Assembly: GCA_029225565.1 (NCBI GenBank)
Contig: JAQXWS010000080.1
Span: forward strand, 1 to 64,000
From: Eubacteriales bacterium
GTDB lineage: Bacteria > Bacillota > Clostridia > Oscillospirales > Acutalibacteraceae
Reading direction: 5' to 3'
DNA length: 64,000 bases
The position numbers and the translations under genes are program-made. Within the stretch, counting starts at the first letter, position 1; each line of letters opens with the position of its first letter. This document shows, piece by piece, positions 57,547 through 64,000 of the stretch. The notes beneath the pieces were generated by a model that searched no databases, had not been told where the DNA came from, and saw nothing but the letters and a program-made list of their open reading frames with translations.

Positions 57547-58262
57547 CGGAACGACTGGACAAAATTTTATCCCGCCAACTGAATATTACCCGAGCCCGGG
57601 CAAAGGAAGTACTGCGTTCGGGCAGAGTTGCGGTTAATGATGTGACTCAGCAAGACGGCAGTACAAAATGCGGCGACGCAGACGCCATCTCTGTGGATGG
57701 CAAATTGATTACCGTGGCTCGGTATGTCTATATTATGATGAACAAGCCTGCAGGCGTTATATCCGCATCTGACGGCAAGGGCGAAAAAACTGTCGTGGAC
57801 CTTGTACCGGACAATATGCAGCGCAGAGGGCTGTTCCCGGCAGGCAGATTGGACAGGGATACAACAGGATTTGTTCTGATAACCGATGACGGCGAGTTTG
57901 CCCATAATATTTTGTCCCCTGTTCATCATATACCTAAAACATATATCGCCACATTGGACAAGCCTGTTGATGACGGTATGATTGCCGATTTTGAGGGCGG
58001 TATGACTCTCAACGGCCGGGTATTGCTGGAGGCAGGGCTGGAGCCTGTCAGCCATGACGGCACCGTGGCAAGGGTGGTGCTCCGTCAGGGCTTGTATCAT
58101 CAGGTCAAGCGTATGTTCGCCAAGCACGGCGCAACGGTGCTGCAGCTTCATCGTACTGCTATGGGTGGTCTGGAGCTGGACGACGGTCTTCTGCCGGGAG
58201 AATGCAGGTACATTACCGCCGACGAGATTGGTCAAATTACCAAAAAATTTGACTCAATATAA
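57543..58262 (+). CDS. RsuA/RluF-type pseudouridine synthase
   Basis: ERLDKILSRQLNITRARAKEVLRSGRVAVND; PAGRLDRDTTGFVLITDDGEFAHNI. Confidence 0.94.
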   Translation: MTERLDKILSRQLNITRARAKEVLRSGRVAVNDVTQQDGSTKCGDADAISVDGKLITVARYVYIMMNKPAGVISASDGKGEKTVVDLVPDNMQRRGLFPAGRLDRDTTGFVLITDDGEFAHNILSPVHHIPKTYIATLDKPVDDGMIADFEGGMTLNGRVLLEAGLEPVSHDGTVARVVLRQGLYHQVKRMFAKHGATVLQLHRTAMGGLELDDGLLPGECRYITADEIGQITKKFDSI

Positions 58263-58346
58263 TAGGTGTAGATATTACTGCCCATACCATATATTGTGTG
58301 TCTTATGCAAATAGCACAATTTTTTTAAAAAAAATTGGTAAAAAGG

Positions 58347-58375
58347 TTGCAAAATAGTCAAATTGATTGTATAAT
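58347..58375 (+). promoter_or_regulatory. Sigma-A-type promoter TTGCAA-17-TATAAT
   Basis: Exact 17-nt spacer upstream of CdaR-like gene. Confidence 0.65.
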
Positions 58376-58432
58376 GTGTACAATCAATTTGTTATTTTTT
58401 TGTGCATAATAATTAAGATAGGAGGATTCCTA

Positions 58433-59518
58433 ATGCCTAATAGATTATTCCAAGGGGTTATTAACCAAATGCGCGAGGCCACCGACCGTATTATCGGTGT
58501 TGTTGATGAGGGCGGCTCCGTTATCGCTTGCAGCGAGCTGGGTCTCATCGGTGATGTGCGCAAGGGAGTTATCGCCGGCGGCGTCTTTAACGGTTCGCTG
58601 ATTTGTGTGGATTCCGCAACCTACAAGGCTTTTGGCGACAGCGTTCACCCCGAGTATGCTGTTTTTGTTGACGGCACGGACGAGATTAGCCGCAATTTTG
58701 CCGGCATTATCGCTATTGCCCTTGACCAGATAAAACAGAATAATGACGAAAAGTTTGACCGTTCCAATTTTGTTAAGAATGTAATATTGGACAATATTTT
58801 GCCCGGCGATATTTATATCAAATCCCGTGAACTTCGCTTTAACAACGACGCGTCCCGCGTAGTATTCCTTATACGCGCCCTCAAGTCCAATGATGTGTCC
58901 GTTTTCGATATTATCCAGAATTTCTTTCCCGACAAAACAAAGGACTTTGTTATCAATATTAATGAGAGCGACATCGCTCTTATCAAAGAGGTCAGACCCA
59001 ATGTTGACTCCAAGGATTTGGAAAAATTGGCACAGTCAATTTGTGACACTTTGTCATCCGAGTTTTATTGCACCGGCGTTGTGGGCATCGGCACCTGCGT
59101 AACCGGAATTAAGGAACTTGCAAAATCCTTTAAGGAGGCACAGGTAGCCCTGGAGGTCGGTAAGGTATTCGATACCGAGCGTTCCATAATCAGCTACGAG
59201 AATCTTGGTATTGCCCGCCTTATTTATCAACTGCCCACCACCTTGTGCGAGATGTTTTTGCGCGAGGTATTCAAGAAGGGCTCCATTGATTCCCTTGACC
59301 AGGAGACTCTGTTTACTATTCAAAAATTCTTTGAGAACAACCTCAATGTATCCGAGACATCACGCAAGTTGTTTGTGCATCGTAACACCTTGGTTTACCG
59401 TCTGGAAAAGATTAAAAAGCTTACAGGGCTCGACCTGAGAGAATTTGACGACGCCATTGTATTCAAAGTAGCGCTTATGGTCAACAAATATCTGGATTCA
59501 ACCCCTGTTAAGTACTAA
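58433..59518 (+). CDS. CdaR/PucR-type transcriptional regulator (sugar-diacid recognition domain plus HTH_30)
   Basis: MPNRLFQGVINQMREATDRIIGVVDEGGSVIACSE...; NNLNVSETSRKLFVHRNTLVYRLEKIKKLTGLDLREFDDAIVFKVAL. Confidence 0.88.
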   Translation: MPNRLFQGVINQMREATDRIIGVVDEGGSVIACSELGLIGDVRKGVIAGGVFNGSLICVDSATYKAFGDSVHPEYAVFVDGTDEISRNFAGIIAIALDQIKQNNDEKFDRSNFVKNVILDNILPGDIYIKSRELRFNNDASRVVFLIRALKSNDVSVFDIIQNFFPDKTKDFVININESDIALIKEVRPNVDSKDLEKLAQSICDTLSSEFYCTGVVGIGTCVTGIKELAKSFKEAQVALEVGKVFDTERSIISYENLGIARLIYQLPTTLCEMFLREVFKKGSIDSLDQETLFTIQKFFENNLNVSETSRKLFVHRNTLVYRLEKIKKLTGLDLREFDDAIVFKVALMVNKYLDSTPVKY

Positions 59519-59527
59519 TAACCGATT

Positions 59528-59560
59528 ATCACCCATCACAGCCGATGGGTGATTTTTTCT
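59528..59560 (+). terminator. Terminator
   Basis: atcacccatc acagcc gatgggtgattttttc. Confidence 0.85.
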
Positions 59561-59769
59561 ATATATACCACAGGAATAACAATGGAATTTGTCAAGTACA
59601 AGGACTTGTGGTCAGTTGTGAATAGATTGTAAATCTCATTTGGACTCAACCACAACATATTGATTTTTTTGCGAAAATATGGTATAATTAGGTCAACATA
59701 TGGAAAATGTTGTGTCCCGGCATATGACTGGATATAACAACATATGTAATAAATACGGAGGTGGATAGT

Positions 59770-60213
59770 ATGACATCACAGACAATAGCCTATGTTGTAT
59801 GGGCAGCGCTGATTTTGGCCTTTGGCGTGATGGAGGGCGTTACCGTACAGCTTGTGTCAATATGGTTTGTGCTGGGGTCCGTAGCAGGCCTGATAGCAGC
59901 AATAAGTGGTGCACCGGTTGTTGCTCAGGTGCTGATATGTATCGGCGTATCTGTAATATCCCTGGTTGCTACTCGACCCCTGGTCAAAAAAAGGCTGACT
60001 GCCACCAGGCAGAGCACCAATGCAGACCGTTGCATCGGCAACGACGCTGTGGTTGTTGAAGACATCAACAATCTGGATGCTGTCGGTACTGTCAAGGCAG
60101 ACGGCAAGCTGTGGAGCGCTCGCTCATCCGGTGGGGACATTATCCCTGCGGACTCAATAGTAACCGTAGAGCGTATTGACGGCGTAAAGCTGATAGTATC
60201 GCTTAAGGAATAA
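59770..60213 (+). CDS. NfeD family membrane protein
   Basis: Hydrophobic N-half, C-terminal OB-type CIGNDAVVVEDINNLDAVGTVKADGKLWSARSSGGDIIPADSIVTVERIDGVKLIV. Confidence 0.92.
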   Translation: MTSQTIAYVVWAALILAFGVMEGVTVQLVSIWFVLGSVAGLIAAISGAPVVAQVLICIGVSVISLVATRPLVKKRLTATRQSTNADRCIGNDAVVVEDINNLDAVGTVKADGKLWSARSSGGDIIPADSIVTVERIDGVKLIVSLKE

Positions 60214-60253
60214 TAGAACATAAACCGCAAATAATTTATTTAAGGAGAAATTT

Positions 60254-61177
60254 ATGCAAGCATTAATTATTTTTATCGTACTGATAGTAGTGGCACTTAT
60301 TGCCATGGTATTGACCAATATCAGAGTTGTGCCTCAGTCAAAGGCTTTTGTTATCGAGCGTTTGGGCACATATTTTGCAACCTGGCAGACAGGCCTGCAT
60401 GTAAAAATTCCGTTCATTGACCGTATTGCAAAGGTGGTATCCCTAAAGGAGCAGGTTGTTGACTTTAAGCCCCAGCCGGTTATCACAAAGGACAATGTTA
60501 CCATGCAGATTGATACGGTAGTATTTTATCAGATTACCGACCCAAAGCTGTATTGCTACGGTGTTGAGAGCCCTATTTCCGCTATCGAGAATTTGTCGGC
60601 TACAACTTTGCGTAACATCATCGGTGAGCTGGAGCTGGACTCAACCCTTACCTCCCGTGATACTATCAATGCAAAAATCAGAGTTATCCTTGACGAGGCT
60701 ACCGACCCGTGGGGCATTAAGGTAAACAGAGTTGAGTTGAAAAACATTATTCCTCCCAGGGAGATTCAGGACGCTATGGAAAAGCAGATGAAGGCAGAGC
60801 GTGAGCGCCGTGAGGCAATCCTGCGTGCCGAGGGCGAAAAGCAGTCCCGCATTCTGGTTGCAGAGGGTCACAAGGAATCCAAGATTCTTGAGGCAGAGGC
60901 AGAAAAGCAGTCTGCAATCCTTGCAGCCGAGGCTGTTAAGGAAGCAAAGATTCGCGAGGCAGAGGGCGAGGCTCAGGCTATCGCTACCGTTCAAAAGGCG
61001 TCTGCCGATGCTATCAAGCTGCTCAACGAGGCTAATGCAAATGACGCAGTACTAAAGCTTAAGGCTATGGAGGCATTTGCAAAGGCTGCCGACGGTCAGG
61101 CAACCAAGATTATTATCCCATCCGAGATTCAGTCCGTGGCAGGTCTTGCCGAGGGTATTGTGCAATCAGTAAAGTAA
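60254..61177 (+). CDS. SPFH/Band-7 (stomatin/QmcA-like) membrane protein
   Basis: VPQSKAFVIERLGTYFATWQTGLHVKIPFIDRIAKVVSLKEQVVDFKPQPVITKDNVTMQIDTVVFYQITDP. Confidence 0.96.
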   Translation: MQALIIFIVLIVVALIAMVLTNIRVVPQSKAFVIERLGTYFATWQTGLHVKIPFIDRIAKVVSLKEQVVDFKPQPVITKDNVTMQIDTVVFYQITDPKLYCYGVESPISAIENLSATTLRNIIGELELDSTLTSRDTINAKIRVILDEATDPWGIKVNRVELKNIIPPREIQDAMEKQMKAERERREAILRAEGEKQSRILVAEGHKESKILEAEAEKQSAILAAEAVKEAKIREAEGEAQAIATVQKASADAIKLLNEANANDAVLKLKAMEAFAKAADGQATKIIIPSEIQSVAGLAEGIVQSVK

Positions 61178-61187
61178 ATCACTGTGG

Positions 61188-61211
61188 GGAACGGCGCAAA
61201 AACGCCGTTCC
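61188..61211. repeat. Terminator hairpin GGAACGGCGcaaaaaCGCCGTTCC, copy 1
   Basis: Perfect 9-bp stem; identical 24-mer at 61340-61363. Confidence 0.9.
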
Positions 61212-61214
61212 TTC

Positions 61215-61247
61215 GACTGTCGATAAAGTGGTTTGAACCACGCCAAA
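61215..61247 (-). repeat. Dispersed intergenic repeat, copy 2 (inverse of 45241-45273)
   Basis: GACTGTCGATAAAgTGGtTTGAACCACGCCAAA. Confidence 0.85.
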
Positions 61248-61262
61248 TATACAAGCTATTAC

Positions 61263-61310
61263 GGCTCCCTTGTGTAAAGGGAGCTGTTTTGCTTTAGCAA
61301 AACTGAGGGA
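61263..61310. repeat. Double-hairpin element GGCTCCCTTgtgtaAAGGGAGCTGTTTTGCTttAGCAAAACTGAGGGA
   Basis: Two adjacent perfect stems; resembles a dispersed clostridial intergenic element (from memory). Confidence 0.65.
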
Positions 61311-61339
61311 TTGTGTGCATAAGCGCCCACCGAGCCGGT

Positions 61340-61370
61340 GGAACGGCGCAAAAACGCCGTTCCTTTTTTT
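61340..61370 (+). terminator. Terminator, copy 2 of GGAACGGCGcaaaaaCGCCGTTCC with T7 tail
   Basis: Exact duplicate of 61188-61211 followed by TTTTTTT. Confidence 0.9.
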
Positions 61371-61441
61371 AACTGTTACCATAAAATGATGCCAATTCGA
61401 CAATAAATGTGGTAAAACTGCTAAAATTTCAATATTATCTC

Positions 61442-61470
61442 TTGAACATAGATTATAAATTGGGTATAAT
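61442..61470 (+). promoter_or_regulatory. Sigma-A-type promoter TTGAAC-17-TATAAT
   Basis: Exact spacing upstream of NifU-like gene. Confidence 0.65.
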
Positions 61471-61552
61471 ATTGGCGATAATTAATTTGATTATTATTTG
61501 GGGCAGGCTGGGTACGCCATCTTTGCTCTAAAAAATGGAAGGAGTATTCTAT

Positions 61553-62245
61553 ATGACTTATTCACATGAAGTTGAAACTATGTGTCCTGTTGCTCAGGGC
61601 GTAGCACATGGCGCAGCTCCAATCCCGGAGGAGGCAAAGTGGGTTAAGGCACAGCAAATTACAGACATTTCCGGTTTCACACACGGTATCGGCTGGTGTG
61701 CACCTCAGCAGGGCACCTGCAAGCTGACACTTAATGTAAAAGAGGGCGTTATCCAAGAGGCTCTTGTTGAGACAATCGGCTGCTCAGGTATGACTCACTC
61801 TGCTGCTATGGCATCAGAGATTCTTCCCGGCAGAACCATTCTTGAGGCTCTCAACACAGACCTTGTATGCGACGCCATCAACACAGCAATGAGAGAGCTG
61901 TTTCTGCAGATTGTTTACGGCCGTACACAGAGCGCTTTTTCTGAGGACGGTCTTACCATCGGAGCCGGTCTTGAGGACCTTGGCAAGGGTCTTCGCTCAC
62001 AGGTTGGTACTATGTACGGCACATTGGCCAAGGGTCCTCGCTACCTCGAGATGACCGACGGCTATGTTACCGGAATCGCACTTGACGCCGATGACCAGAT
62101 TATCGGCTACAAGTTTGTTAACTTCGGCAAGATGATGGACTTCATCAAGGGCGGCGACGACGCTAACACCGCTTTTGAGAAGGCACAGGGTCAGTACGGC
62201 AGAGTGGCTGACGCTGTAAAGATTATCGACCCAAGAAAAGAGTAA
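61553..62245 (+). CDS. NifU-like iron-sulfur cluster scaffold-type protein
   Basis: VKEGVIQEALVETIGCSGMTHSAAMASEILPGRTILEAL; paired with GGGtGRT gene. Confidence 0.75.
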   Translation: MTYSHEVETMCPVAQGVAHGAAPIPEEAKWVKAQQITDISGFTHGIGWCAPQQGTCKLTLNVKEGVIQEALVETIGCSGMTHSAAMASEILPGRTILEALNTDLVCDAINTAMRELFLQIVYGRTQSAFSEDGLTIGAGLEDLGKGLRSQVGTMYGTLAKGPRYLEMTDGYVTGIALDADDQIIGYKFVNFGKMMDFIKGGDDANTAFEKAQGQYGRVADAVKIIDPRKE

Positions 62246-62258
62246 GGAGGACACAAAA

Positions 62259-63257
62259 ATGGCTTTATTTGAATCTTATGAGAGAAGAGAGAAGCAAATT
62301 CTTGACGTTCTCGCAAAATATGACATCAAGTCAATCGAAGAGTGCAGAGAAATCTGCCAGGCAAAGGGCTTTGACCCATACAAGATTGTTGAGGGCATCC
62401 AGCCAATCTGCTTTGAGAATGCAAAGTGGGCTTACACTGTAGGCTGTGCAATTGCACTCAAAAAGGGCGCAACCAGAGCTGCTGACGCTGCTGCCGCAAT
62501 TGGCGAGGGACTTCAGTCCTTCTGTATTCCGGGCTCTGTTGCCGACCAGCGCAAGGTTGGTCTCGGCCACGGTAACCTCGGCAAGATGCTCCTTGAGGAG
62601 GAGACAGAGTGCTTTGCATTTCTTGCAGGTCACGAGTCATTTGCTGCTGCAGAGGGCGCTATCGGTATCGCTGAGAAGGCTAATAAGGTAAGAAAGCAGC
62701 CGCTTCGCGTTATCCTTAACGGTCTTGGCAAGGACGCTGCTCAGATTATCGCTCGTATCAACGGATTCACATACATTGAGACCGAGATGGATTACTACAC
62801 CGGCGAGGTTAAGGAAGTATTCCGCAAGCCTTACTCCGACGGTCTTCGTGCCAAGGTTAATTGCTACGGCGCCAACGATGTTACCGAGGGTGTTGCTATT
62901 ATGTGGAAGGAGGGCGTTGATGTTTCTATCACAGGTAACTCAACCAACCCGACTCGCTTCCAGCATCCGGTTGCCGGCACTTACAAGAAGGAGTGCGTAG
63001 AGAAAGGCAAAAAGTACTTCTCTGTTGCATCCGGTGGCGGTACAGGCCGTACACTTCATCCGGACAATATGGCTGCAGGTCCTGCTTCCTACGGTATGAC
63101 CGATACTATGGGCCGTATGCACAGCGACGCACAGTTTGCAGGTTCATCATCTGTTCCTGCTCATGTAGAGATGATGGGACTTATCGGCATGGGTAACAAC
63201 CCAATGGTTGGTGCTACCGTAGCTTGCGCAGTTGCAGTAGAAGAGGCAAGCAAATAA
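62259..63257 (+). CDS. GGGtGRT family protein
   Basis: SVASGGGTGRTLHPDNMAAGPASYGMTDTMGRMHSDAQFAGSSSVPAHVEMMGLIGMGNNPMVGATV. Confidence 0.93.
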   Translation: MALFESYERREKQILDVLAKYDIKSIEECREICQAKGFDPYKIVEGIQPICFENAKWAYTVGCAIALKKGATRAADAAAAIGEGLQSFCIPGSVADQRKVGLGHGNLGKMLLEEETECFAFLAGHESFAAAEGAIGIAEKANKVRKQPLRVILNGLGKDAAQIIARINGFTYIETEMDYYTGEVKEVFRKPYSDGLRAKVNCYGANDVTEGVAIMWKEGVDVSITGNSTNPTRFQHPVAGTYKKECVEKGKKYFSVASGGGTGRTLHPDNMAAGPASYGMTDTMGRMHSDAQFAGSSSVPAHVEMMGLIGMGNNPMVGATVACAVAVEEASK

Positions 63258-63308
63258 GCCGCTTTCGAGGCTTAAGCATTAAATTGTAAATTTAATCATT
63301 GATAAAAA

Positions 63309-63362
63309 AGTTAGACACATCATTTGACAAGTTTTTGTTATGATGTGTCTAATGTTTTTTTG
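63309..63362 (+). terminator. Terminator
   Basis: ttagacacatcat...atgatgtgtctaatgttttttt, 13-bp stem. Confidence 0.8.
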
Positions 63363-63392
63363 TAAAAAATATTAAGTTGAGGTCAAGTTTTT

Positions 63393-63500
63393 ATGAAGAA
63401 ATTATCAATGATTAGTCAAGTATCTATCACCTTTGAACAAGGGTGTGATAGATACATTCTTAATTGCCAACAGAGGAATTTAAGACAAGGTACTCTACTT
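63393..63500 (+). pseudogene. Truncated N-terminus of a tyrosine recombinase/integrase-like protein
   Basis: SITFEQGCDRYILNCQQRNLRQGTL resembles the SAM-like N-terminal domain of phage-type integrases; following residues lose similarity. Confidence 0.5.
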
Positions 63501-63759
63501 TTGTTAGTACAATCTCTCTCTTTTCAAAATTCGCTTTCATTTTTTACCTTTTTAACCTTTCTTTTGAAAATTATTAATTCTTTCTGCGTTTAATAGTCGC
63601 TACTAAATTGATTTGTTAGGTGGGCTTTCCCTCACCTGTGATTAAATTGTACCACTTTGTGTTTTTTCTTGTGGTGCATTTATGACCTTTTACCATTTAT
63701 CAATAAAAATTACTTTGACTAATATAAAAAACGCCTTGCAGAGGCTCATAAAACAAAAA

Positions 63760-63788
63760 GAGAGCAGAGGATAAACCTCTGCTCTATA
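63760..63788. terminator. Terminator-like hairpin
   Basis: agagcagagg ataaa cctctgctct. Confidence 0.65.
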
Positions 63789-63903
63789 TCGTTATTATGT
63801 CTTTTGCATTTGGCTCTGTTATGTATTTTTGAAAATTAATCGTGTCACATAACTAAAATATCACGCCAACTTTACAATTTGTTCAAAACTGTATTTTTAT
63901 GTA

Positions 63904-63931
63904 AAAAAGCACCTCGAAATTGAGGTGCTTA
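63904..63931 (-). terminator. Terminator for the partial minus-strand gene at the right edge
   Basis: aagcacctc gaaatt gaggtgctt with T run on minus strand. Confidence 0.7.
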
Positions 63932-63938
63932 ATATGTT

Positions 63939-64000
63939 TTACCAGTTGCTAATATCGAATTTATTCATTTCGCTTTTTAGGAAGTTTTCGTGATATTCGT
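63939..64000 (-). CDS. C-terminus of a minus-strand protein cut by the window end
   Basis: Open frame ...EYHENFLKSEMNKFDISNW*, followed by a terminator. Confidence 0.45.
   Translation of the reverse strand, partial: EYHENFLKSEMNKFDISNW

Overview
The window is a chromosomal segment from a low-to-mid GC Gram-positive anaerobe, probably a gut Clostridia/Oscillospirales lineage. That placement is inferred from gene families and codon style, not tested. It is densely coding and mostly housekeeping: lexA, pcrA, fumC, a DAHP synthase, zapA, maf, a U32 peptidase, birA, an FHA-FtsW-PBP2 cassette, NfeD-SPFH, a two-component system, GH36 alpha-galactosidase and galM. Three tRNAs (Arg, Glu, Met) and many intrinsic terminators are visible. 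The standout accessory region is a Tad/Flp pilus locus (about 8.39-26.03 kb): prepilin peptidase, a 55-aa Flp pilin missing from the ORF track, TadE, CpaB, CpaE/TadZ, CpaF/TadA, TadB, TadC, then DUF192, a DivIVA-like coiled coil, and a 3.2-kaa TadG-like protein. After a TadG-type N-terminus that giant protein carries a very long bactofilin-like / beta-solenoid repeat region and three copies of a six-Cys module. It is my best candidate for an undescribed system. Other points worth checking: a pseudoknot-forming leader before a dCMP deaminase gene, a long hairpin that is both terminator-like and covers the Shine-Dalgarno of a Cys-rich conserved protein, a one-base frameshift in hisC, inverted dispersed intergenic repeats, a duplicated terminator hairpin, a RAYT transposase remnant containing a REP-like palindrome, and a decayed recombinase fragment near the right edge.
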